Assembly: GCA_964017045.1 (NCBI GenBank)
Contig: OZ024809.1
Coordinates: 23,001,618 to 23,065,617 of the forward strand
DNA length: 64,000 nucleotides
From: Omphiscola glabra
Lineage: Eukaryota > Mollusca > Gastropoda > Lymnaeidae
Reading direction: 5' to 3'
The notes beneath the pieces were generated by a model, which made no database searches, was not told the origin of the DNA, and saw only the letters and a program-made list of their open reading frames with translations. The position numbers and the translations under genes were made by a program. Shown one piece after another: positions 21,237 through 34,200 of the stretch (the stretch's first letter is position 1; each line of letters opens with the position of its first letter).

Positions 21237-22308
21237 ATATGACACGACATGTTGATCTTGTGTGGCTATTCCTCTACTACAAGGTTACGGATCCTTCCGT
21301 TACCTATTCTGTGAAGTATGTGGCTTTAAAGTAAATGTGTAACCATAACGAGGTAAACAGCAGGCAACCTGTTCTTATTTCGGCCTACACAAACTACTAG
21401 GAAGCAAACATCTCTCAACGGAAACAAAGAAGGCAATAGACACTACTATTACTACTATTAAACAGGTTGGATAACTCCTGTTTTACCCTTTAAGTTTAAC
21501 ACACAAAGTGGGTTAGTGCCAGCCTGGTCGGGCCAAGCTTCTTTGACGCCCCCCTTTACCAATGGCAACTAAAAAAAGGCCGCCCCTCAACATAAAGAAA
21601 AAACTGCTACATGGGGCGGAATCCGCACACACACCAATCTTACCACACACACACACACACAGAGACACCATCTTACCACACACCATCTTACCTTACCAAA
21701 CACACTATCTTACCCTACACACACAGCTCATCTTGCTACACACCCACACCCTCCCAAAAGCACACAAACCCGCATGCTAAGGCGCGCACACACACACACA
21801 CACAGAAACATACACACACACACACACTCCAGTTCGTCTCTACGAACACACAAATATGATTCAATTAAAGATGGTATATTTTAAAAGTCTTACGGTTGAA
21901 ATTGCATTAATAATTAATATATACTCCTGTCTGAAAGATTCAAGGAAAATCTCCGTGACAGTGTCATACGTAGCAAAGTCATGGTAAGTGATCATTGTCC
22001 CATTGTTCTTCATCTGGCATTATAAATTTGAAAAGACAACAGGATTGGGGGAAATGTCTTATCTTTAACATGTTTTAACTGTAACAGAAGTGAGCTTTAC
22101 AAGAGAGAAACCAGTGAGGTAACATTGAATCACAGTGTTTAGTTTATTTGCTTGGAGTTATCTAGATCAACCTTACATAAAGTAACCAATGTTTTTTTTG
22201 TTTGTAGTTTTATGATTTGCTACTCGATATATTTTATTTTTACAAGTATAATTTCCTGATTTTTAGTTTCAGATGCTTAAATTATATAATATAAAAAGAA
22301 GAAATGTC

Positions 22309-22309
<1 letters not shown>

Positions 22310-22353
<44 letters not shown>
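22310..22353. repeat. (TA)n microsatellite
   Basis: About 22 TA units, intergenic. Confidence 0.97.
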
Positions 22354-22357
<4 letters not shown>

Positions 22358-23289
22358 CTGATTTGATATGCCAAAGAGCTCTGATATCCTCACTTATCAA
22401 ATAATAGTTTAATTTTTCTTTTAATTAGTCTTCATAAATGATTCCATCCTATGATACAGATATGGCCATTGTTAAACCATAATGATATAGTTATAGTTAT
22501 AGGAAACATTATATTGACATTTGTATGGTGCTACTTGAAACTACTTCCTCCCACGATGTGTTCATGACACTGTCTTGGGTTGCTCTTCAAGATTTGGTGT
22601 CAGTTAGATTAGACACAAGCTTTTAACTCAAGTCAATAAAAATGATAATTTAAAGTCACCTGATGCTTTATTTGGATACCTTAACCTTAAAGTATTTTTT
22701 TCACTTACTTAGAAAAACTTGTTAATAATATTTGGCAGCATTTTTATTTTTGTATGCGTAAAATTTACATTGTGCACTTTCTTAAAGTCTAAACTCTAAA
22801 TTGGTCCCAGGGGGTTCGTGGTAATTAAGCAGATTTAGAGAAAATTGCTTACTTCTTCTAAGTGTTTCAAAATTTTTACATTTTAGTTTGGACATCAGGG
22901 TTGAAAAGTGTTTCATCTTTCCTATTACCTCTTTTTTGGTTGTATATATTTACACCAATGTATATATTATCTTACGGTTAGCAACAAGATGGCTGACACG
23001 CGAATTTACAAATACCGAAATTGATCAAAAATCGGGAAAGTGATGAATATTTACTGATATTAATCTACAAATTCAATGCGGGAAGCTTTGGTAAGAATAC
23101 GGGAGTAAACCTAAACTGTAAAACCCGGAGATGGAGTCCCGAAGTCGATCTGACGCCTATAACAATGTCATTTCGTCAACTCTTTCGACGCAGTCAGTGC
23201 CAAGCTGTATTGACAATTGTCATTCCCTTGGATCCACTGGTTGCGTGGAGAGTGGGGATCTGCTGCATTGGTCTCCATAAATCACCGCC

Positions 23290-23420
23290 CAGGCCAAGTA
23301 GCTGTACTGGTGACGTCACTTCACGAGGAGCAGATTGGCCTAGTGAGCCACTCGTCGAAGTGTAGTACTACATAGCTACTCCATCGTCTCGCGAAGACGG
23401 AAGGATGCCATATATAACAA
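23290..23420 (+). mobile_element. short 5'-truncated copy of the same LINE 3' end
   Basis: Carries CAGATTGGCCTAGTGAGCCA, then TAGCTACTCCATCGTCTCG and AAGACGGAAGGATGCCA, matching 47970-48050 of the intronic LINE. This fixes the shared 3' end of the family just after GGATGCCA. Confidence 0.75.
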
Positions 23421-23879
23421 ATAAGAACTAATAGAAAAACCCGTTGGAAAATTCACCCAACTGTTAATTACAGCTTCAAAAAATGTATTGATTACTTCCA
23501 GTAGATTAGTTGGTCAATATGATAAGAACACAAAATTATTACTTTAAACTTTAAAAGAAGGTTTTAATCTGGAAAGCAAAAATTGGTTTATTTTAGAAAA
23601 GTACAGTGGAACCTCTCATAACGAGCATAATTCGTTCCAGAATCTTACTCGTTAAGCGAAACACTCGTTAAACGAAACAATTTTTCCCATACAAATCAAT
23701 GTAAAATATGATAATGCGTTCCATGCTGAAAAAATGCTCATTTATTGTCAAATTTTTTTTATTAACATTCATTCAAATAAAATTACTTACGAATTGTTAA
23801 GGAGTGTAACAACTTGGAATACAATTTAGATTTAAAGCAATAAACCTAAATAAAAATCTGAATTTATGACAAATAATTA

Positions 23880-24335
23880 ATCCTTTTAACTAGAAAACTG
23901 TCTTAAGACATTTGTTTTTGCCGACGCTTCAAATTTGACGAAAATGTGTCACAGCATTATCATTAAATAAATTTGTAGCACGAATAGCCGCCTCTTTATT
24001 AGGGTGATGCTTCTCAATCAATGTACGATGCAACAGTTTCTCATGCTTTCAGCATTTCTCTTATTGCGCTAGAGGAATGTTGCTCTGTTACTTCCTCCTA
24101 CATTAATAAGCTCTCCTCCATTAATGAGCACTCCTCCATAATTTCTTGCTGTGAAACACGATGCAACCCCGTAAGCTCTTCGGTGGTCAACTCTGGACTG
24201 TGCTCTTTCACAAGCTCTTCAATATCGTTGTTGTCCACCCCGAGTCCCATGATATTGGCCAATGACACAATCTCGTTAACTGTAGGCTCCACAGGTACTG
24301 TTTCAAAATCACATTCAGCAACTCTCTATGGCCAA
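23880..24335 (-). pseudogene. decayed Tigger/pogo transposase C-terminus
   Basis: Reads PTVNEIVSLANIMGLGVDN, DIEELVKEHSPELTTEEL, then after stops EMLKAM and SNLKRRQKQMS and DSFLVKR. These blocks are characteristic of the region after the DDE core of Tigger-type transposases. Several stop codons show it is inactive. Confidence 0.65.
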
Positions 24336-24479
24336 AGTTTTTTCCAAGCAGAAGTGAGGGTCCTCTTGGTAACTCCTTCCCAAGCCCCCTTCCCCTTTCT
24401 GCGTAACTCGTTATGCGAAATGTCGCTCGTTAAGGGATGAACTTCTTCACATATTTTTTTTGGTCGTTATGCGAATTAC

Positions 24480-24735
24480 TCGTTATGAGAGGTGCTCGTT
24501 ATGAGAGGTGCTCGTTATGAGAGGTGCTTGTTATGAGAGGTGCTCGTTATGAGAGGTGCTCGTTATGAAAGGTGCTCGTTATGAGAGATGCTCGTTATGA
24601 GAGGTGCTCGTTATGAGAGGTGCTCGTTATGAGAGGTGCTCGTTATGAGAGGTGCTCGTTATGAGAGGTGCTCGTTATGAGAGGTGCTCGTTATGAGACG
24701 TGCTCGTTATGAGAGGTGCTCGTTATGAGAGGTTC
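24480..24735. repeat. 16-bp GAGGTGCTCGTTATGA array derived from the Tigger TIR
   Basis: About 16 copies. The unit is the inner part of the right terminal inverted repeat (TGCTCGTTATGAGAGG), so it is an expansion of the transposon end. Confidence 0.92.
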
Positions 24736-24764
24736 CACTGTACTTTAAATCTTGTCATCATGAA

Positions 24765-24925
24765 CAGTATGGGGTATGTCTTATGGGGTATGTCGTATGG
24801 GGTATGTCTTATGGGGTATGTCTTATGGGGTATGTCTTATGGGGTATGTCTTATGGGGTGTCTTATAGGGTAAATATTTTGGGGTATGTCTTATGGGGGT
24901 ATCTCTGATAGGGGGTAAATTTCGA
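24765..24925. repeat. GGGGTATGTCTTAT array
   Basis: 14-15-bp units, about ten copies, immediately after the Tigger-like element and 275 bp from the MCO-1 stop codon. Confidence 0.9.
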
Positions 24926-25029
24926 CATACTGCCCATTATTTGTTATCAAATAGGGCAAAACGAAATTAATATTTCTGTTAATCTTAATAAAATAACTGT
25001 AATAAATCATACAAATCAACCTATGAAAC

Positions 25030-25035
25030 TTTAAT
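25030..25035 (-). terminator. possible MCO-1 polyadenylation signal
   Basis: ATTAAA on the minus strand, about 165 nt beyond the stop codon. No canonical AATAAA is seen closer. The motif is common in AT-rich DNA, so this is only a candidate. Confidence 0.25.
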
Positions 25036-25199
25036 ATGTACATTTCTGTATAAGATTATTTTCAAGTGCAAATATGTAAATAAGATAGCAAATATCTGCA
25101 GTCTTCTCCTGGATGGCTTGGGGAACCTCTTTGTTTTCAGCCTTCTTTCTGTTGTCTTCTCATCAGCACGTGTCTAAATTATCCCGCCATCAAAGCCAC

Positions 25200-25276
25200 T
25201 TACTTCCGCCTGTAAGGACTAGTGTCAAATGTGTAGTCTTGATTAGCCGTTTGATTTTGGGCAGGAAGTTTTTCAC
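25200..25276 (-). CDS. MCO-1 exon 19 (terminal)
   Basis: Encodes [18 protein letters not shown] and ends TSPYRRK before TAA at 25202-25200. Acceptor ATCAG. There is no transmembrane segment or obvious GPI signal, so the product is predicted to be soluble. The phase agrees with exon 18. Confidence 0.85.
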
Positions 25277-28200
25277 CTGATGAATAGAACCAATAGCAAC
25301 ACAATATAAGTGATAGGGTCGAAATAGATTTAGAATAATACCAATAATTCTGCACCCATATAACGCAACACCGGAACTGCGTCATAGCGCATTCATGACT
25401 TATTACACTTGGTGCGATATATGGGGAAATCCCAAAGGAAAAAAATTATAAATACGGACACATAACATCAACACGCGATATGTCCGTGACAATCATTTTT
25501 TGCTAAATATTTTAGTTGTGATCTGAGAAAGGTCTTGCATGGAATCTGCGTTAGAAAGAGCACTGCTGCATGGTAACTACCCAGTGCAGTTGAAAATAAC
25601 GCCAGAAACAAGTCGGGATATGATTACATGCTGCCGTTAATGGATATGATGCGTGGGTGGGTTGTGGTAACCCATGCCATCATGGGTGGGTTGTGGCAGC
25701 CCATGCCATCATGGGTGGAATGTGGCAACCCATGCCGATGATTCTATCACGCAGCCTGTTAGGGGACTGTCCCTGGGCAACCGTTTCGTTCAATCTACGA
25801 TGGGACCAAATCACAAAGTAGAATCACTGTAAGAGGGCGTCTGACGCCACTCCGGGATGGGAAGGGGGTGTTTTTAGGGACGTTAAAATATATCCATCCC
25901 ATCTCCAATACATTTACACTGCAGATGGTGTGAAAGCAGCACCACCAGCCGACAGATGGTGTGAAAGCAGCACCACCAGCCGACCAGATGGTGTGAAAGC
26001 AGCACCACCAGCCGACCAGATGGTGTGAAAGCAGCACCACCAGCCGACCAGATGGTGTGAAAGCAGAACCACATGACGACAAGGTGTTCCTCGGTTGATG
26101 CCGCCCCACTCGCCTCGTCAATCGAGTGGAAGGCGGGTGGGGATGTCTCAGCGCCCGAGTGCCTCTGGTGTGCCGCTTCGCAGCCTGACTTGTGCGCTAT
26201 TCGGGTTGGGGGGATGAAGGTGCATGTTGGAGAAGACCTAATGAACTATGCCTCAGAAGACCTAATGAACTATGCCTCAGAAGACCTAATGAACTATGCC
26301 TCAGAAGACCTAATGAACTATGCCTCAGAAGACCTAATGAACTATGCCTCAGAAGACCTAATGAACTATGCCTCAGAAGACCTAATGAACTATGCCTCAG
26401 AAGACCTAATGAACTATGCCTCAGAAGACCTAATGAACTATGCCTCAGAAGACCTAATGAACTATGCCTCAGAAGACCTAATGAACTATGCCTCAGAGGT
26501 TTAATGTTTTTTTAAAGATAATAGATTATTAATTATGATCTGATAACTGGAGCAATAATCTCCTACCCACATGCTTCTAATACTCCCGTAACCAGCTGGG
26601 TTAAATACTCTCCTACCCACATGGTTCTAATCTTCTCCTACTCACATGGTTCTTATACTGTCCTACCCACATGGTTCTAATACTCTGCTGCCCCGATGGT
26701 TCTAATAATCTCCTGTCCACATGGTTCTAATACTCTCCTGCCCCGATGGTTCTAATAATCTCCTGTCCACATGGTTCTAATACTCTCCTGCCCCGATGGT
26801 TCTAATAATCTCCTGCCCACATGGTTCTAATACTCTCCTGCCCACATGGTTCTAATAATCTCCTACCCACATGGTTCTAATAATCTCCCAACGACATGGT
26901 TTAATAATCTCCTACCCACATGGTTCTTATAATCTCCTACCCACATGGTTCTAAGAATCTCCTACCCACATTGTTCTAATAATCTCCTACCCACATGGTT
27001 CTAATAATCTTCTACCCACATGGTTCTAATAATCTCCTAACCACCCGGTTCTAATAATCTCCTACCCACCTGGTTTCAACACCGTGTAGACGGTCTCCAT
27101 CCCAGCAAAGATGTGATCCATCACGTGACAATGTAGGAGCCAGGTGCCGGGGTTGTCAGCGCACATCTCAACGGCCTCGGCCATGCCTGGGAACATGTGA
27201 ATGACGTCATCTCTGTGCTTCTCACTGGAGTGGATGAACGTATGACCATGAAGGTGAATAGTGTGAAGGTCAATCTGTTTAATAAAATATGAAAATATTG
27301 AAATGGACTGAAAAAAAAACCCTTCGGTAATAATGAAAGATAGATTTTTTAGTGATTTGTATTATCTTTTTAATTAAAAGGAGAGAGAGAGAGAGAGAAA
27401 TAAAAGTGAGAGAGATAAAGAAATAGATAGAGATACAGATAGACATATAGATAGAGAGAGTTGAGAGAGAGGGGAGAGAAGGGAGAGAGAGAGTGTGAAA
27501 GAGTGTGAGAGAGAGGGAGAGAGAGAAGGAGAGAGAATTGGATATAGGGATAGAGTGAGGAGAGAGAGAGAGATGGAGAGAAATGACAAGAGAGGGAAGG
27601 AGAGAGAGAGGCGGAGAGAGGGAACGAGAGAGAAGAGAGAGAGAACAGATAAGTGAGAGGGAGAAAAAAATTAGATCTAGGAAAACGAAAATTAGTTGGA
27701 GCAGTTAAAATCGGTCATAGTGACAGAAAGATTGTGATAAATAAGGTCACTAACATAATTAAAGATGTTATAAGAAAGGGAATGAAAAGACTGAGAGGGA
27801 AAAAAGTAGTAAAAAAATTTGAGTGAGACACTAACGTAACATATGGGGACAAACTCCCACATAATGACAAAGCGCACGTTCCACGTATGAACGGTGTATG
27901 TAAGGGAAATAGTTAATTTTGTTCGTCTGCTTATATTTTCCAGTGTTTTATTTTTATGTTGAGATCACGCGTGTAGCACACATTTTCACTAAATTATTGT
28001 CTAATGAATAAAAAGAAATCGTATAGGTATAGACTCTCAGCAGACTTGCATACTGTAGAGCTGTACTTTGAGAATGTTCTCAATGCCCAATTACCATATT
28101 CATGCTTGTTATTGTTAAAGTTTGTTTAAAACAAAGAAACTTTATAAATTGTCAATTTTAAGAGGCAGCCTGGAAGCCTATTGCAATAAAGTAGATAAAT

Positions 28201-31200
28201 AGGGTGAACGACCCAAGAGAAAACTAGATGAAACAAGAGAAAAGAATAAAATTTAACATTTGAAAGGCGCATGTCAAAAGTGGGTTATCAAATCAAATTT
28301 AAGGACACAAATATTCGTTTTTTAAAATTAAAATAAGCAATTAAAATAATTCCAAGACAAAAGGGAAGCTACCTGAGATCCAAGCACCATCATGTACCAG
28401 ACGATTCTCTCCCCGTACTCAATCACCAAGTTGTTGTTGTTGTTGCCATAGAGACGGCCATTAATGGCGTGCTTTTTGTTGCTTTCCTCGAAATCGGGGT
28501 CACTTCTAAAACAAGATGGATACGACTTTGCTAAAAAACCATTAAGAACAAAACAAAATGCAAGATGTTGGCACTGGAGGCAATAGAAACTTGATTACGT
28601 TAAGCAAAATTTTGGCACTGAAGGCTATAGAAACTTGATTACATTAAGCAAAATTTTGGCACTGAAGGCAATAGAAACTTGATTACGTTAAGCAAAATTT
28701 TGGAACTGAAGGCTATAGAAACTTGATTACGTTAAGCAAAATTTTGGCACTGAAGGCAGTAGAAACATGATTACGTTAAGCGCAAATTTACGAATTCAGA
28801 GGGGTTTTTAGCATAATCTCAAAATAGCCAGGAGCTCATTGTACCTTTTAATAGTGCATATAAACTCTAACAGGGGCGTAGAGTAGGTACCAATAATCTT
28901 TCCCCACTACATCAGGGACGTACGCAAACCTATCTAAGATATGTCTCTCAACTAGACTCAATAGACTGTCCCAGCTTCGTCAGGGCCATACTACTATAGA
29001 CCAGTGGTTCTCAACTTCCCTAATGCCGCGACCCTTTAATACAATTCCTCATGTTGTGGTGACCCCCCCCCCCCACCCAGCAACAAAAATGTTTTCGTTG
29101 CTACTACATAACTGTACAGTGTATGTGTTTTCCGATGGTCTTAGGCTACTCCTAGGACCCACATGTTGAGAACCGCTGCTATAGACTGCCCCAAGCTTCA
29201 TCAGGGCCGTGCAGTACCTACCCATAATCTGTGCCCACTCTGCCAGGTGCGAACATTCTCACATTCTCATCCAGGTACCAGCTCAGGTTCTCGTCCAGTA
29301 CAGACATGTAAATATATAACTCTCTGCTGACATCTTTACGTCTGCCGTACGAGTCCAGGATCCCAGGCCTGGAGTTTCAATAATAATAATACCAAAATGA
29401 CAAGTTATATCGATTATAAATAAATCATTGGTATTAATTTCGATATTCGATCACTTAAAATTATGTTTTATTTCTTTTTTTAACTTAAAAAAAAAAAGTT
29501 TCAATCATGCTCCAATTATTATGGAACAAATATATGAAGTTTAGTTTCGTATAAAAGTAAAGGAAAATTTATCATCAAGATCAGACAAATGTTTTAATAA
29601 AAGAATAACAAAATATATCGATAAGAAATAAATCATTGACAATAATTTCGATATTCGATTACCTCCAACTATTATGGAAAAAATAAGCAGTTTAGTTTCG
29701 CATAAAACTAAAGGAAAATTTATCATCACGATGAGGTAAATGACGTGACCTGTGTTGACTCCTTCTGTCACAAGACATCACATCTGCCTTATGAATTTTT
29801 TTTTTTATTGCCAGTCATGTATGTGTGTCATACTTTTTTTTAAAAAAAGCTGTTACATCCAGGGTTATCCCCCGCGTGTATTTAAGAGCTAGCTATAGCC
29901 CCTTCCCCCCCCCCCCCCCTTTCCGGGGCAAACTATTGCCCACAATCCGCTCTAACTGTATTTTTGAATCCTTTATAATAACTTTGCTTTTCTTCGTGCA
30001 CCGTGTGTTTGTTTCTTTGTGGCGGCAAAATCTTCGTAAACTTCTCGTCATCCCATCGAGCTGAAACTTGGCACAAAGATTCGATTCTGATGACAACGAC
30101 TTCTGGCAAATTTTCGGATCCCTGTAACCCCCAAAATCATGTGTTTTTTTTTTGTTTCATTGAAGGTTGTTGTGTTAATGATTTTTTTTCAATGGGTGCC
30201 TGCTTTGGTGTGGAGATAAACTGTGCGGCTGTTGTATGTGCTTTGTATTTGTGACGTCTTTGGGTATGCAGTAAAAAAAAAAATCAAATGTATTTTTGTA
30301 AAGGCATTGTTACATAGAAAATTATGTACAGCGCCAATATGGTAGCGTTAGTGCCATTGTTACATAGAGAATTCTGTATTTTGATTATAATACTTGAAAA
30401 TAACCTATTAAATCAAGATTTTTAAATTCAATATTTTTTTAAAATTCGGATTACCTCTAAAACAATCGTTATACAGAGTTGTCCACTTTGTGTCTTGCTG
30501 TTTTATTTATACTTTATATTGGCATTACTGTAAATAACCCGTTTTATATATGTATCTTTTCAGATAGTGTCCTTTATTTTCTTTCCAGTTTTCTTGATAA
30601 ATTTCTGGTCTCGATTTTCTCACAACAATTAAAAAAGATATAGTTTCCAGTGTCTGATTTCACTGCATTTGTAAACTGAAATGTAAAACCGCGAGTCACC
30701 AACCATTTACCCACCCTGCACACGGCTACAACTATCACCAACAGTAGCGAGACACCTCGCCCATTGCAAACTATGCATCACCTTTAACTTTCACGATGGT
30801 GAGGCACAACGTACCTGCAGACGACCAACGCACCGACCAGGCCAGAATTCTTGTCCTTCACCGGGTCGACATAAGAAGAGTACAACCAGGGGATACAGTT
30901 GGGATCCTTGGCACCTGGTCCGGAACGTTTTGGCAGCTTCCAGATGTACACGAAGGTTTGACCTGGTCCCACTGGACTTGCGCTTCCGTAGTCCAGACCG
31001 CTGGTGTCCTGGCTGTGACAAATGTGATAGGTGTACAAGTTAGGGACCAAAAAAAATTTTTTTTTTTAAAAATAATAAATCAAAAGTAGGTTTATTACTT
31101 TATTGGCGGCTCCATTTATAACATTGTTTATATTCAAATTTATATTCCTATATGCAGATACATTTTTATTTTTTCAAATATTAATTTTTTTAATTTTCAT

Positions 31201-34200
31201 ATTTTTATGACATAGAAGGCTCATCGTTTTAATGCAGATGCCTGTGACGTCTAAGGATCTTCTAAAAGAAGAAAAATCAATCTATATAGATTAAGTAGTA
31301 GTAGAAAATATTAGGCGAAGGAAATTCAAGTATGTAAAACCATAAAGAGAAAAGAAGAGTTATGTCTAAATTCAAATAATAATAAATGAAAGACTTCGTT
31401 AAAACCGTGTCAAGGAAATAGACAAGCAAGGTATGTGGAAGCTTGAAATAGAGATACAGGACAAGAAAAGAAGAAAGTTTCTGCTAAGTTTGTGTAAATT
31501 TAATTAGGTATCCCAGTGCCCCGTGCTAAGGAGAACCATACGAGGCTAACATAAAGACCTGGTGATTTGACATCTTGTGACATCACGCAGGTCGCTATCA
31601 CGGTAACCAAAACTGCTCTGCTAAAAGAGATAATGTCTTCTTGAACAATGATCAGATGGTAACCAAAACTGATCTACTAAACGAGCAAATGTCTTCTTGA
31701 ACAATGATCAGATGATAACCAAAACTGATCTGCTAAATGAACAATTGTCTCCAGTAACAGTGATCTGACAAGCCTGTTCAGTTCAAACCGCTACAGGAAT
31801 ACCTCTAGTGTTGGCAGCATGCTGGAAACACTTGGACTGGTCACCATTGGAGGAACGACGACGACTATCCATGCTCTTCATGATATACACGATAAATAAT
31901 GGGCTGGTCCACTGCTCTGGCATTAAACAGAAAAAAGTCCCTCTACCACATAGTCAGCGACGAGGTCATGACAGGCAGCTCCGGCTCATACCAGCGGGAA
32001 CTGCCTGTATAGGAACTACTCACTGCTGCCAAAGACAATCAGGGACTGGAACAATATTTCAAAAGGAACAGTTGAGGCGACAACACGTGACTCATTTGCG
32101 TCTATTGCCTCAGGCCTTCCAACCTCCAGTGCATGATACCTCACTAACTAACATACTTAAGAAAATCAGCAGACCATCGAGCCAAGGCTCATAAGGTCTT
32201 CCCCAACACACCTCCACCGCCCCCAACTGGCATTCAACCACTCCCCCGTGGTCTTTATTCCAGTCAGGCCGCGAAGCGGCATGCCGAGGGCTCCCCACCC
32301 CTGAGACAGCCCCACCCACCCTTCCACTCGATTGACTATGCGAGTGAGGCCGCATCAGAGAAGGGACGCCTGGCCAGCCGGGTTGATGCTTACACAGCAA
32401 CCGGGCCGGACTTCCTTGGACTAGGGTGGATATAATTTACGTCTCTAAAGACCCCCCTTCCCACCCCGGGGGGACTCGTAGGTGTTAACAGACGCCCTCT
32501 AATAGGGTACACCAGGCACAGAAACATTGCAAATCCCCTCTGCATACATAGGAGCCAGAATGATCAATAAATTGATCGTTGGCCCTTAATATATAGAAGA
32601 AGAAGGAGGAGGATGTATGCTAGATAAATGTATACTAAAACAGGGCAAGGCATTTTGAAAACGTATTACTAATTCGTGTCAAGATCGCGTTATTCATTTT
32701 ATACCTTGTCTGGACACCATGGCAATGGATTGAGTAAGGTCGGCTAGCGTTGTTCCTGAAGGTCACCCTGATGGTATCCCCAACTTCAGCTATCAGGGCC
32801 GGCCCAAGGATATCACGTGAACTTTCTATCGGATGGCTGAATGTAGCGTCGGTGTAACCACGGTAGATGACCTTCTTGTAGATGTGACCAATGAACAGGT
32901 CGTCGTGTCGCACGAATATACTTCCATCACTGAAGATGATACATATAGAAATACTAAAGATGATACTTATAGAAATACTGAAGATTATACTTATAGAAAT
33001 AATGAAGCCGATACATATAGAAATAATACTCATTTAATTCAGGTATTGATTGATAACATTAGTTTCTAACATTCAGACTTTTCTTTACTATCAAAAATAG
33101 CTTAACAGGCGAAAACTTCTAAACATTGTTTTCACAGGACGCTGTGGTTTTTTTTTTTTGGTTTCATTTCAAAATAATGAATGTCAGACTGATTTCCCGT
33201 ACATTTGATAGAACATGACCGTTTATTTCTAAATGGGTTAATCCTCCGCTGTTATGTCATTGAATTATAGTTTTGCCTCAAAGAGTTAATTTTCTCAAAC
33301 GTAACAACTGTTTTTTTTTAAAAACACATTGCAGGACGATGCCTCATTTTACTTTGGTCTTAACCAATAGTCACCATTATCAGACCTGCACTTGGCAATA
33401 GCTTGTTACGATTTAAGGTTTTGTGGGGGGGGGGGGGCATAATCCAATAATTAATTTCTCTTCAATACCATTTTCAATTTCTGATGTGTTAAATTATAAC
33501 CGTGAAATCAACAACTCCATAAATTGGAACCAGGGAAATGCGTAGCCGGAAGCAAAGGAGTGCCGCCCTGGGTGCCAACTTCAGAGGGCGCCGAAATGGA
33601 CCTTTTTCACACACATAATTTATGGGAAGAGGGCCCCCCCATATTCATGCTTTTCAACGCGATGCGGTGTGGGGGCAGAGCATGAATAGCCGTGGCTCGG
33701 ACCTTATCTAAGACACGACCCTACACAGATTTCCTTAAAGTATATTGTTTAGGAGTACCTACACGTTGGGGTCAGTGAGGTTCTCTCCTGTCACGATCGT
33801 TCTGGTCAATGGCGCGTAATTCCACAGGACCTCCTCTGCTGAAATGTAATAATCCAAGATCTTCCCGTTATTCTTTGGACCCCCACGTCTGGCATCAGCG
33901 GACTCGGAGACTGTGTAGAACGCGAACATTCCATTCGACCTGGCAAACGTCGAGTCAGAGTAGACCATCCACCGACCTAGAACGTAGGTTAAAAAAAACC
34001 ACACTGTTAAAATATAGTCACTGACCCATAAATGCAACATTAGTTTTAGAGATACATTGATGTAGAGTCCATTTGGAAAAGGGGGTGCACTGTGATTGTT
34101 GTGAAGGTTTTGGTAGGGGAAGTTGTTAATCGTGTTGGTGTTTTTGTGAGTTGTAAGTCGTGAGGTCAGAGCATGAAGTTGTCTCGTCGTGTTGAGCTTT

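Larger units (their letters stand above)
23606..24747 (-). mobile_element. pogo/Tigger-like transposon remnant with TIRs
   Basis: Ends are TACAGTGGAACCTCTCATAA on the left and the reverse complement TTATGAGAGGTTCCACTGTA on the right, with TA at both edges as expected for Tc1/mariner-pogo. The minus strand carries a decayed transposase C-terminus (24335-23880). The right terminal repeat has expanded into a 16-bp minisatellite. Confidence 0.75.
18681..25199. other. intergenic interval between the two oxidase genes
   Basis: Contains the minisatellites at 19.0-20.7 kb, LINE fragments at 20.84-21.24 and 23.29-23.42 kb, a CA-rich stretch at 21.63-21.85 kb, the (TA)n at 22.3 kb and the Tigger remnant. 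Stretches 21.9-23.3 kb are AT-rich and featureless. A plus-strand open frame at 19930-20208 has no recognisable motif. The MCO-2 promoter should lie near 18.7-18.9 kb, but no convincing TATA or initiator could be assigned. Confidence 0.6.

Noticed and set aside
26073..26515. ORFs with repeated EDLMNYAS / RRPNELCL peptides
   Set aside because: Pure translation of the 24-bp minisatellite inside an intron of MCO-1.
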